Assembly: GCA_038225095.1 (NCBI GenBank)
Contig: JBBREZ010000021.1
Coordinates: forward strand, 1 to 28,772
Direction of reading: 5' to 3'
Source of the DNA: JAPLGZ01 sp038225095
GTDB taxonomy: Bacteria > Chloroflexota > Anaerolineae > Caldilineales > Caldilineaceae
Length of the DNA stretch: 28,772 nt
Shown: positions 1-6,992 of the stretch, piece by piece
Layout of the letters: each line of letters begins with the position of its first letter
How positions within the stretch are numbered: position 1 is the first letter of the stretch
Position numbers and translations under genes: made by a program
The notes under the pieces: model-generated
Told to the model about the DNA's origin: nothing
The model's input: only the letters and a program-made list of their open reading frames with translations
The model's database searches: none

Positions 1-1
1 C

Positions 2-694
2 ATTCAGTTAGCCATCGCCGCGAAACTCTTGCCGGTTGAGCACGTCGCTAATTTTCTCACCAATCACGATATGGATCGCGTGATGGGGCAGCTTGGCAAT
101 GATGTGAACAAGGCCAAGCGCGCCGCCACGCTGCTTTTTACAGCGCCCGGTACACCCTTTATTTATTATGGCGAAGAGCTCGGAATGCTCGGTCAAAAGC
201 CCGACGAGGATATCCGGTTGCCGATGCAGTGGAGCGCCGCTGCCAATGCTGGTTTTACGACTGGCACGCCCTGGCGCGCACCGGCGGCCGATTATGCCAG
301 CAAAAATGTCGCGGCCGAAATGGGGGATAGCAATTCTTTGTTCGCCCATTATCAAGCGTTGATCGCTGTGCGTAATGCGCATTCAGCCCTGCGTACCGGC
401 GCAGGCTTCAAGGTGACGAGTAGCAATGGGGCGGTGCTGGGCTTGTTGCGCGCCAATGCGGATGAAGCTATTCTTGTGGTTAACAATCTGCGCGATGAAC
501 CAATTTCCGACTATCGTTTAACCATGGAAACCGGACTATTGGTGGCTGGCGTGACCTACGCCAGTCAACCAATCTGGGGTCAAGGCCCCTTCGCCGCACC
601 AACCATTAATGCCGCCGGTGGTTTTGTTAATTATCAGCCATCCGCCACCCTGGCGCCGGGCGAGACTTTGATTATTCAATTAACCCCACCCTAA
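2..694 (+). CDS. GH13 alpha-amylase/alpha-glucosidase, C-terminal part (5' end outside window)
   Basis: The frame is open from the window edge to a TAA at 692-694, so the N-terminus and most of the catalytic barrel are missing. The stretch FLTNHDMDRV is GH13 conserved region IV, holding the His and the transition-state Asp. It is followed by PGTPFIYYGEELGM and KPDEDIRLPMQW, typical of amylases and oligoglucosidases, and then by a C-terminal beta domain. The family hydrolyses or transfers alpha-glucosidic bonds. I cannot decide between alpha-amylase, oligo-1,6-glucosidase and a related activity. The last codons (TPP and stop) coincide with the left end of a dispersed repeat (from 684), so the original 3' end may have been altered by repeat insertion. 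Confidence 0.9.
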   Translation: MQLAIAAKLLPVEHVANFLTNHDMDRVMGQLGNDVNKAKRAATLLFTAPGTPFIYYGEELGMLGQKPDEDIRLPMQWSAAANAGFTTGTPWRAPAADYASKNVAAEMGDSNSLFAHYQALIAVRNAHSALRTGAGFKVTSSNGAVLGLLRANADEAILVVNNLRDEPISDYRLTMETGLLVAGVTYASQPIWGQGPFAAPTINAAGGFVNYQPSATLAPGETLIIQLTPP

Positions 695-696
695 CC
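684..696. repeat. Left end of dispersed repeat, type A copy 1 (split by insertion)
   Basis: CCCCACCCTAACC is the same end seen, reverse-complemented, at 5994-6006. The rest of this copy continues at 1821. Between the two halves lies the cassette 697-1820, and CCCTAACC (689-696) is duplicated at 1821-1828. Removing the cassette and one CCCTAACC restores a continuous repeat start. Confidence 0.75.
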
Positions 697-725
697 GGGA
701 GTGTCAAATAGAATGTGTAAACAGA
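697..725 (+). repeat. Left terminal inverted repeat of methyltransferase cassette
   Basis: Starts GGGAGTGTCAAATAGAATG and pairs with 1792-1820 (24/29). A second, weaker copy of the same pattern, beginning GAGAGTGT and ending GTGTAAAT, lies inside at 753-779. Confidence 0.75.
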
Positions 726-853
726 CAGACTTAATGAATCTATCGGTGGTCGGAGAGTGTAGAATAAACGGTGTAAATGCTTTGCTGTGCCGCGATAGGC
801 GTCAGTAGCAGTAGTGATGAGGTTCGTCTAAAATTCTGGTTCAGGAGGAGAGA

Positions 854-1678
854 ATGCAACACCAAGGCCCTGAAGCATCCGATAATTACACGTTTCTTGA
901 TACCTCTTCAGCTCTAAAACTCAAAGCCTTTGGGACGAGAACGATAGCGAACTCTGCTGGCTTTCTGTTACCCCACTTAAAGTCTGGAATGCGACTGTTA
1001 GACTGTGGGTGCGGTCCAGGCTCCATCACGCTTGGCCTCGCTGCGCTGGTGGCACCGGGTGAAACAATTGGGATCGACATCGATCCAGATAGTATTGAAT
1101 TAACGCGCCAGCAGGCGGCCGCGCAGCAGCTCGCAAACGTGCGCTTCGAGGTGGCCAACGTTTATGAGCTTTCCTTCCCAGATGCTTCTTTTGATGTTGT
1201 CTTCAGTCACGCAGTCTTGCTCCATTTACACGAGCCAGTCAGAGCGCTTAAGGAGATGAAACGTATTTTGAAGCCAGGCGGGCTGATTGGCATCCGCAAC
1301 GACGATATGGATGGAATACTCATGGCGCCACCAGATCCCCTACTTGTGCAGACGTGGAGCCTGATGAGCGAATTGATGCACCGCAATGGGGGCAATGCCC
1401 AAGGGGCAAAATACTCCCGTGCCTGGCTCAGAGAGGCTGGTTTTACACATACAAAGGCGTTCGCTTCGTACGAATGTTACGGAACGCCAGAGGAGACTGC
1501 CTGGTTAAGTGCGCTCCATATACAGGGTCTGCACAATCTGCAAAAGCAATTCTCGGAAACGGGATTGGCCGATCCCGCAACGATTGAGCGCATCTGTGCG
1601 GCTTGGCACACTTGGGGTGACCATCCCGATGCGTTTTTCGCCAAGGCTTGGTGTGAAGCGATTGGGTGGGTTGAATAG
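854..1678 (+). CDS. Class I SAM-dependent methyltransferase (cassette cargo)
   Basis: A 274-residue cytosolic protein with a Rossmann-type methyltransferase fold. Motif I is LLDCGCGPGS (around residues 48-57), the acidic end of strand 2 is IGIDIDPDS (around 74-82), and a DVVFSHAVLLHL stretch matches motif IV of the UbiE/Methyltransf_11 group. The substrate cannot be read from sequence; the protein is not a standard MenG/UbiE because the family's flanking signatures are absent. The ATG is preceded by a strong Shine-Dalgarno AGGAGG at 843-848 with five bases of spacing. The gene is the only one between two transposon-like ends, so it is probably mobile cargo rather than part of the neighbouring sugar genes. 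Confidence 0.9.
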   Translation: MQHQGPEASDNYTFLDTSSALKLKAFGTRTIANSAGFLLPHLKSGMRLLDCGCGPGSITLGLAALVAPGETIGIDIDPDSIELTRQQAAAQQLANVRFEVANVYELSFPDASFDVVFSHAVLLHLHEPVRALKEMKRILKPGGLIGIRNDDMDGILMAPPDPLLVQTWSLMSELMHRNGGNAQGAKYSRAWLREAGFTHTKAFASYECYGTPEETAWLSALHIQGLHNLQKQFSETGLADPATIERICAAWHTWGDHPDAFFAKAWCEAIGWVE

Positions 1679-1731
1679 CATGATCCATCATTCGCCGTTG
1701 ATTTGCCGAGGTCAAGCAAAAGTCAATAGCG

Positions 1732-1761
1732 GCAGCGTAGAGGTGCAAGCCTCTACGCTGC
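1732..1761 (+). terminator. 12-bp perfect hairpin after methyltransferase
   Basis: GCAGCGTAGAGG (1732-1743) pairs perfectly with 1750-1761 across a six-base loop, 53 bases after the stop. There is no T-run, so it may be a transcript-end structure rather than a classic intrinsic terminator. It lies inside the cassette. Confidence 0.4.
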
Positions 1762-1791
1762 GAAGTACGAGGAGAAACATAGTTAACGCCA

Positions 1792-1820
1792 TCTATTTAC
1801 ACACGCAATTTGACACTCTC
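1792..1820 (-). repeat. Right terminal inverted repeat of methyltransferase cassette
   Basis: Reads outward as GAGAGTGTCAAATTGCGTG on the minus strand and matches the left end at 24 of 29 positions. It is followed at once by the duplicated CCCTAACC. Confidence 0.75.
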
Positions 1821-2034
1821 CCCTAACCCTCCCCTGGCCGCTTCGCTAGGAGAGGGAATAGATCAGGGATAGAAGGAGTTGCTTCGGTTTCCGCTCATTA
1901 GTTCCCTCCCAGCCGGCTACGACGGGGCCTGCGGCAAGACTTCGGCGTGCGCTCAGTCGAACGCTCAGGCCCCGTGCGGTGCGCTTGTCGAACCGCAGCC
2001 GAACGAGAGCGGGAGCCCTTTGGGCGCGGGTGGG
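1821..2034 (+). repeat. Dispersed repeat, type A copy 1 (main part)
   Basis: Runs from CCCTAACCCTCCCC to GGGCGCGGGTGGG. The block from about 1932 to 2034 (CGGCAAGACTTCGGCGTGCG onward) is nearly identical, in inverted orientation, to 5776-5880. The interior between the CCCTCCC end and TTCCCTCCC is different in the two copies. Together with about 200 bases of AT-rich DNA to 2246, it makes up a gene-free stretch between the methyltransferase and the glycosyltransferase. Confidence 0.75.
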
Positions 2035-2073
2035 ATCTCCTTGCTTATTCCATTAAATAAGCCATTTGGCCGA

Positions 2074-2103
2074 TTGAAATTAAGGGCAATATCCGTTTAT
2101 ATT
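2074..2103 (+). promoter_or_regulatory. Possible sigma-70-type promoter
   Basis: TTGAAA (2074-2079), 18 bases, then TATATT (2098-2103), in an AT-rich stretch about 145 bases before the glycosyltransferase start. Only consensus similarity supports it. Confidence 0.3.
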
Positions 2104-2246
2104 TGCTATATACATATCATAGCTTATGCAATGGTTCGGTTGCAGATTCCTAATAAAATATAGCGCGTCTTAACTACATAAAAAACGTCAATTTACTTGT
2201 AGAACAATTTTTCCTGACCCTAGCAACCTTACAAGGAAATATTCCT

Positions 2247-3080
2247 GTGTCTATACCGCGTCCAGATCCATTATGCGCAGATAGTCTATTGGTCATTATT
2301 CCGGCGTTGAATGAGCAGGGCGCCATCCGGCAAGTGATCAAAGGAGTTCAGGATGTCTTGCCCCACGCCGATACGTTGGTGATCGACGATGGATCGCGTG
2401 ACAACACAGCGTATGAAGCGCAGATGGCGGGCGCATTTGTTGTGCGCCATCCCTTTAACCTGGGGATTGGCGGCGCTGTGCAGACTGGCTTGAAATTTGC
2501 CGAACAGCATCATTATGAATATGTGATTCGGATGGATGGTGATGGCCAGCACGATGCTTGCGGCATTGAGGCAATGCTCGCTGTGTTGCACGCCCGCCAA
2601 GTTGATATGGTGATTGGTTCGCGCTTTTTGGATACTGATGTAGACTGGCATATTCCCTTTTCGCGACGCCTGGGCATTTGGCTTTATGCGTTAGAGGTTA
2701 CCTGGTTGACCGGTAGCCGGTTTACCGATACGACGTCCGGCTTTTGGGCCATGAATCGGCGCGCGATCCAGGTGCTAGCTGCCTATCTGCCGCAGGATTA
2801 TCCCGATGTAGAGAGTCGCATTATCGTGCATAAAGCCGGATTAAAGCAGATGGAACTGCCGGTGAACATGGGGGAGCGCACGACCGGGGTTAGCTCGATC
2901 AATTTGGCGCGCTCGATTTATTATGCCTTTAAAGTCACCGTTGCGGTCATTACTACTGCGTTAAAAGATTACCCGTTATCCGCTCTGGAGCATCACAATG
3001 CCGATACCGTTCGAGCAAAAGGTCGTAGCCATCCTCTTCAGCCTCATTCTTTTGCTGGTGACCTTCCAACTGATCCGTAA
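2247..3080 (+). CDS. Family 2 glycosyltransferase (polyprenyl-phosphate sugar transferase type)
   Basis: A 277-residue GT-A fold protein. The N-terminal LLVIIPALNEQGAI is the nucleotide-sugar binding start of GT2 enzymes; VIDDGSRDNT follows near residue 46 and RMDGDGQHD (about 95-103) holds the metal-binding DxD-like acidic residues. TDTTSGFWAMNRRAIQ is the usual acceptor-side signature. Such enzymes move a sugar from a nucleotide donor to a polyprenyl phosphate or a growing glycan at the inner membrane face. The GTG start follows AAGGA at 2233-2237. The last 28 codons run into the next gene: an 83-base overlap, unusually long, suggesting that the original stop was lost. Confidence 0.9.
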   Translation: MSIPRPDPLCADSLLVIIPALNEQGAIRQVIKGVQDVLPHADTLVIDDGSRDNTAYEAQMAGAFVVRHPFNLGIGGAVQTGLKFAEQHHYEYVIRMDGDGQHDACGIEAMLAVLHARQVDMVIGSRFLDTDVDWHIPFSRRLGIWLYALEVTWLTGSRFTDTTSGFWAMNRRAIQVLAAYLPQDYPDVESRIIVHKAGLKQMELPVNMGERTTGVSSINLARSIYYAFKVTVAVITTALKDYPLSALEHHNADTVRAKGRSHPLQPHSFAGDLPTDP

Positions 3081-3423
3081 GCATAAACTGCGCGAAGAAT
3101 ATGCCCTGATCTGGTTTGCGGCCAGCTTGGCGATTTTTCTTTTGTCGATTTTCGACAGCATCGTGGCTTTTTTGGCGACAATTTTCGCCGTCAAATATGC
3201 GCCTACGTTGATTCTGGTCTTTGGCATCCTATTTTGTGTTGTTTTATTGTTGGCACAAACTGTGATGCTTTCCGTGCAGGCCAATCGCATCCGCGATCTG
3301 GCGCAAAGCGTCGGCCTACTGGAATGGCGGCTGCGCGAGCTAGAAAATCAGGCGCTGGATGACGCGCAACCAGTCCTTTTTACCAGCAATGGGCAGCAAT
3401 TGACCAATGATGCGCCCAATTAA
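2998..3423 (+). CDS. DUF2304 family small membrane protein
   Basis: A 141-residue protein with three predicted hydrophobic helices: residues about 9-24, 37-60 and 68-92. Between them sits LREEYALIWF, the hallmark of DUF2304. A charged C-terminal tail with a short coiled-coil-like stretch (LLEWRLRELENQ) follows. DUF2304 genes commonly sit directly after GT2 glycosyltransferases and are thought to assist or anchor them; their biochemical role is not established. Here the start lies inside the 3' end of the GT2 gene, so the two are almost certainly cotranscribed and translationally linked. Confidence 0.88.
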   Translation: MPIPFEQKVVAILFSLILLLVTFQLIRKHKLREEYALIWFAASLAIFLLSIFDSIVAFLATIFAVKYAPTLILVFGILFCVVLLLAQTVMLSVQANRIRDLAQSVGLLEWRLRELENQALDDAQPVLFTSNGQQLTNDAPN

Positions 3424-3428
3424 AGCGA

Positions 3429-3549
3429 CCCCCTCCTAACCTCCCCCAAAACAGGGGAGGAATTGATCGCTCGTCTACGAAAATACAGTTCCCTCCCTTG
3501 CTAGGGGAGCGCGCCTAGAAGGCTACCGCCTCTGGGCGTGGGTGGGGTA
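3429..3549 (+). repeat. Dispersed repeat, type B copy 1
   Basis: About 121 bases, begins six bases after the DUF2304 stop and ends GGGCGTGGGTGGGGTA. Nearly identical in sequence and orientation to 14460-14581. It contains a hairpin, CCTCCCC (3440-3446) with GGGGAGG (3454-3460), and a second possible one around CTAGGGGAGCGCGCCTAG. Its position after a stop codon suggests it may act as a transcript end. Confidence 0.85.
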
Positions 3550-3660
3550 TGATCCGCTAGGTGACAAATTTGCAACGAATTGACTTTAGGGTTAAAAAGG
3601 CTTGTCACGCAGCCAACGGTAGTCTACGCCTTGCTCAAACGCTGATTTCTACATAACGCT

Positions 3661-5373
3661 ATGAACACTTATTCTGATCCCAAAATTCACCCAGACAAAG
3701 TACTTGTGATTGGTCTAGACGGCGCCACCTTTGATCTGATCAAGCCGTGGGCCGCGGAAGGCGCACTGCCGACCTTGCAACGGTTGATGCGCGAAGGCGC
3801 GCATGGGGCATTACGCAGCACGATTCCCCCGATGACAGGGCCGGCCTGGACGACCTTTGCCACTGGCGTCAACCCTGGCAAACATCGGCTCTATGATTGG
3901 ATTGCCCGCAAGCCGCAGAGCTACGAGTTTTTGCCGGTGACGGCGCTGGACTGTAAAGCGCCGACGATCTATGCCTTGTTGAGCCAAACGAATCGGCGCG
4001 TCTGCGCGCTGAACATCCCGATGACATATCCGCCGCTGCCGGTGAACGGCGTGGTAGTTTCTGGTCTGCCCGCGCCCAGCACGCGCAACACGATTACCTA
4101 CCCCAAGGAACTTTACCAGGAAATTCTAAATGCCGTCGGCGACTATATTCTCTATCCTGATCCGGGCCAGGCGTATTCGGATTCGGGCGTCGATGCCTTC
4201 TTGACGCGTCTCTACAAAACCACCGAATTGCGCATCAAGACCTTGGATTATTTGCGCAGCCGCGAGGCATGGGATTTTGCGATGGTCGTCTTTAATGGCA
4301 CCGATACGATTGCGCATGCGCTTTGGAAGTACATGGACAAAACGCACCCCTTACATGATCCAGGCCAGGCCGAAAAATATGGCTCGGCGATCCACGATTA
4401 CTATCAACATCTGGACGGCCAACTGGCGCACATAGTCGATACGCTGCCGGACGATACAACCTTGGTGGTGATGTCTGACCACGGCTTTGGGCCTTTCCAT
4501 AAATTTATTCATGTGAACAATTGGCTGCTGCGGGAAGGCTTTATGAAATTGAAGCCTAGCGCTTTAGCCCGCATCAAGTACGCACTGTTCCGGCTTGGCT
4601 TTTCGCCCATGAACGTCTATGACACCTTGATGCGTTTGGGCTTTGGCGCGCTGAAACGCGAAGTTGTGCGCGGCCAGGGTCAAGGGTTGTTGAAAACGCT
4701 CTTTCTCTCTTTTGAAGATGTGGATTGGTCGCGCACGCAAGCGTATTCGCTGGGCAACGTGGGGCAGATTCGCATCAATCAGGTCGGGCGTGAACCGTCT
4801 GGCTGTGTGCAGCTGGGCACCGAGTATGGGCGCGTGCGTACGGAAATTATCGAGCGGTTGAAGACCCTGCGCGATCCGAAAACCGGCGAACTGGTGGCCG
4901 AAACCATCTATCGGCGTGAGGAACTCTACAGCGGCGATTACTTTGAGGAAGCACCCGATATTGTCTTTTTGCCGCGCCGTCTGGAGTATTTTGGCTTTGG
5001 TGAATACGAATTCGGTAGCCACAAGATTATTGAAGCGATGAAGCGCGGCATCTCGGGCACGCACCGCATGAACGGCATCTTCATCGCCTATGGCGCCGCC
5101 GTGCGCGCCGGGGCCGAAGTTCAAAATGCTGGGCTGGTCGATCTGGCGCCGACGATTTTGCACCTGATGGGCGAGGCAGTCCCAGCGCACATGGATGGCC
5201 GCGTGTTGACCGAAGCGTTGCGCGATGACGTAACGCCAATCGCCCGTGAGCGTACCCAACCCGCAGGAACAACCGATTATAACGGCGCTGGCGCCACACA
5301 GGGCGATGTGCTAAGCGCCGAGGAGCAAAAGGTATTAGCCGAGCGGCTCCGTAGTCTAGGTTATGTCGGTTAA
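3661..5373 (+). CDS. Alkaline-phosphatase superfamily phosphodiesterase/nucleotide pyrophosphatase-like protein
   Basis: A 570-residue protein of the type I phosphodiesterase group. Visible active-site elements: VIGLDGATFD with metal ligand D20, the nucleophile segment PPMTGPAW (T59), GTDTIAHALW (D215 and H219), and VMSDHGFG (D273, H274), followed by a late GTHRMNG segment. It ends in LRSLGYVG, a C-terminal signature often seen in this subgroup. The fold hydrolyses phosphodiester or phosphoanhydride bonds, or transfers phospho-groups, with two metal ions. The substrate is unknown; its place among sugar-transfer genes suggests nucleotide-sugar, lipid-linked or glycan phosphate chemistry. No signal peptide is visible. 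No clear Shine-Dalgarno precedes the ATG. Confidence 0.85.
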   Translation: MNTYSDPKIHPDKVLVIGLDGATFDLIKPWAAEGALPTLQRLMREGAHGALRSTIPPMTGPAWTTFATGVNPGKHRLYDWIARKPQSYEFLPVTALDCKAPTIYALLSQTNRRVCALNIPMTYPPLPVNGVVVSGLPAPSTRNTITYPKELYQEILNAVGDYILYPDPGQAYSDSGVDAFLTRLYKTTELRIKTLDYLRSREAWDFAMVVFNGTDTIAHALWKYMDKTHPLHDPGQAEKYGSAIHDYYQHLDGQLAHIVDTLPDDTTLVVMSDHGFGPFHKFIHVNNWLLREGFMKLKPSALARIKYALFRLGFSPMNVYDTLMRLGFGALKREVVRGQGQGLLKTLFLSFEDVDWSRTQAYSLGNVGQIRINQVGREPSGCVQLGTEYGRVRTEIIERLKTLRDPKTGELVAETIYRREELYSGDYFEEAPDIVFLPRRLEYFGFGEYEFGSHKIIEAMKRGISGTHRMNGIFIAYGAAVRAGAEVQNAGLVDLAPTILHLMGEAVPAHMDGRVLTEALRDDVTPIARERTQPAGTTDYNGAGATQGDVLSAEEQKVLAERLRSLGYVG

Positions 5374-5538
5374 GGCTTTTAAAATTGACGCAAATATACC
5401 CAGAGGGTGCCCAAAAGACGCAAAGAAAAACATGAATGCATAAGAATTTGCTTTATGTAGTCCAAGCATTAACTTGTTTGCGTCTATCAAATTTGAAATT
5501 AGCCCTGGTATACGGTTACATAGGTCTGGCTAGGCATT

Positions 5539-5627
5539 CGTAGGTCAGCGCTTCTAGCGTGACGAACAACAATGATCCTACCCTGTGGGTATAACTAGGC
5601 TTGTCACGCTGGAAGCGCTGACCTACG
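5539..5627. repeat. 25-bp inverted repeat with 39-base loop
   Basis: 5539-5563 (CGTAGGTCAGCGCTTC...) pairs with 5603-5627 with a single mismatch. The flanks show no duplication. CAATGATC occurs in the loop (5570-5577) and again just outside (5631-5638). It could be a MITE relic or an RNA hairpin downstream of the phosphodiesterase gene. Confidence 0.7.
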
Positions 5628-5775
5628 GTTCAATGATCATAATCTTAATTACAATGTACCCGTGATTAACTTTGGTGAAAGCGCCGTGCGTGACGGCATC
5701 CATCGGGTGGTCAATCGCCTATAAATGCTTTCCTTTGCGCCTTTGTGTCAAAGCTTTTAACTTTGTAACGACTAA

Positions 5776-6006
5776 CCCCACCCGCGCCCAAAGGGCTCCC
5801 GCTCCCGTTCGGCTGCGGTTCGACAAGCTCGCCGCACGGGGCCTGAGCGTTCGACTGAGCGCACGCCGAAGTCTTGCCGAAGGCCACGTCGAAGCCTGGT
5901 AAGGGAGGGGACTGTCACAGGGCTGACCGTCAGGGATGGACAAAAGAAAAAAGATTATCCTTCCTGCCATGGTTCCCTCCCTCGTTTGGGGAGGGTTAGG
6001 GTGGGG
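5776..6006 (-). repeat. Dispersed repeat, type A copy 2
   Basis: Inverted relative to copy 1 (684-696 plus 1821-2034). Ends are CCCCACCC at 5776 and GGGTGGGG at 6006, so the unit is bounded by short inverted ends. About 100 bases at the 5776 side are nearly identical to copy 1, while the central part is unrelated. Confidence 0.8.
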
Positions 6007-6050
6007 TGGCTTGGTAGTTACTAAACCTTGAACGCAAGCTGAAAAATAAC

Positions 6051-6905
6051 ATGCCTATGCTGCCTATGTTGCCTATGAACGGCTTTACAGTAGACCTGGA
6101 AGATTGGTTTCAGGGCCTGACCAGCACCAACCCACAAATTGACCGGTGGCCAAGCTTAGAAAGTCGCGTCGTCCAGGCGACGCAACAACTGCTGGCAATC
6201 CTGCGCGCCCACCATGTACAGGCCACCTTTTTTGTTTTGGGCTATGTCGCCGACCAGTACCCGACGTTGATCGAGCAGATCGGCGCCGACGGCCATGAGA
6301 TTGGCGTCCACGGCTACTATCATCGCTTCGTGCATCAGTTGACGCCAGATGAATTTACGCGTGAACTAGAGCAAGGGATCGCCGCCGTGGAGCGCATCAC
6401 CGGCGAACGGCCATTGGGCCACCGGGCGCCCTATTTTTCCGTCAACGCCGGTACGCCCTGGGCGTTTGATTGTATGCAAAAGTTGGGATTGCGTTACGAC
6501 AGCAGTGTGTTTCCCACCCGCAATTTGCTCTATGGCTTTCCGGGTGCGCCGCGCTTCCCCTATCAAGTGGCTGGGCATGAATTGTTGGAAATCCCGGTTT
6601 CGACCTTGCGCCTGGGCGGCAAAATTCTGCCTATTGTCGGTGGCTTTTACACGCGCGCCCTGCCCTATCGGTTGACACGGTGGGCGATTCGCCAACTAAA
6701 CCGGCAAGGCCATGCGGCGATTACCTACATTCACCCGTGGGAGCTTGACACTGGTCAGCGTTATCATCAAGTGACACCGCGCGAGCGCATTACGCATTAT
6801 TATGGGCGGGATGGGCTAGAGGCGAAATTGCACAAGCTGTTTGCTGATTTCCGTTTTACATCCCTGGGATCGTTGTTTCATAATTTTACCCATCAACCCA
6901 GTTGA
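6051..6905 (+). CDS. Polysaccharide deacetylase, XrtA/PEP-CTERM-associated type
   Basis: A NodB-fold carbohydrate esterase of about 284 residues that removes acetyl groups from N-acetylated sugar polymers. Motifs in order: FTVDLEDWFQ (catalytic and metal Asp residues), HGYYH (metal-binding H-x3-H), RAPYFSV, the DSSVFPT strand, and THPWE-like IHPWELD with the catalytic His. The FTVDLEDWF opening and C-terminal PRERITHYYGRDGLEAKL follow the subgroup linked to exosortase exopolysaccharide loci. The start is ambiguous: ATG codons at 6051, 6057, 6066 and 6075 come from a 9-base tandem repeat coding PML, and homologues usually begin near MNGFTVD (6075). There is no good Shine-Dalgarno for any of them. 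Confidence 0.88.
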   Translation: MPMLPMLPMNGFTVDLEDWFQGLTSTNPQIDRWPSLESRVVQATQQLLAILRAHHVQATFFVLGYVADQYPTLIEQIGADGHEIGVHGYYHRFVHQLTPDEFTRELEQGIAAVERITGERPLGHRAPYFSVNAGTPWAFDCMQKLGLRYDSSVFPTRNLLYGFPGAPRFPYQVAGHELLEIPVSTLRLGGKILPIVGGFYTRALPYRLTRWAIRQLNRQGHAAITYIHPWELDTGQRYHQVTPRERITHYYGRDGLEAKLHKLFADFRFTSLGSLFHNFTHQPS

Positions 6906-6992
6906 AAACTAGGTAGATTGCGCCGCAAGCCCACAAAAGCTGACCAATCTACGTTTAAGGCATAGTACATAAACACTGATGAAACTTGATGT

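Larger units (their letters stand above)
697..1820. mobile_element. 1124-bp transposon-like cassette carrying only a methyltransferase gene
   Basis: The two ends are inverted repeats: 697-725 matches the reverse complement of 1792-1820 at 24 of 29 positions (GNGAGTGTCAAAT then GTGTAAA as the conserved blocks). The element is directly flanked by an exact 8-bp duplication, CCCTAACC at 689-696 and 1821-1828. The only coding sequence inside is the methyltransferase at 854-1678; no transposase or fragment of one is visible. End sequence and duplication length resemble the IS256 (mutator-like) family as I remember it, which is an inference. The structure fits a mobile insertion cassette, moved in trans by a transposase encoded elsewhere. 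Confidence 0.75.
5374..6050. other. 677-base gene-free region with three repeat structures
   Basis: Holds degenerate GACGCAAAG-type motifs near 5385-5430, with an inverted counterpart TTTGCGCCTTTGTGTC near 5733-5750. It also holds a large inverted repeat (5539-5627) and the second type A dispersed repeat (5776-6006). Short open frames here fall within repeats and show no protein signature. Confidence 0.7.

Noticed and set aside
854..1678. Cassette gene as menG/UbiE
   Set aside because: It lacks the UbiE opening and the YLPxS signature, both of which are present in the real menG at 26005-26724.
1879..2163. 94-codon open frame in the gap before the GT2 gene
   Set aside because: It lies almost wholly in the type A dispersed repeat; the translated sequence reflects repeat DNA.
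4564..5259. Long minus-strand open frame (231 codons) inside the phosphodiesterase gene
   Set aside because: A shadow of a GC-rich coding region; the + strand protein carries complete active-site motifs.
5570..5638. CAATGATC pair as a target duplication
   Set aside because: One copy is in the loop of the inverted repeat, not outside it, so the pair does not flank the element.
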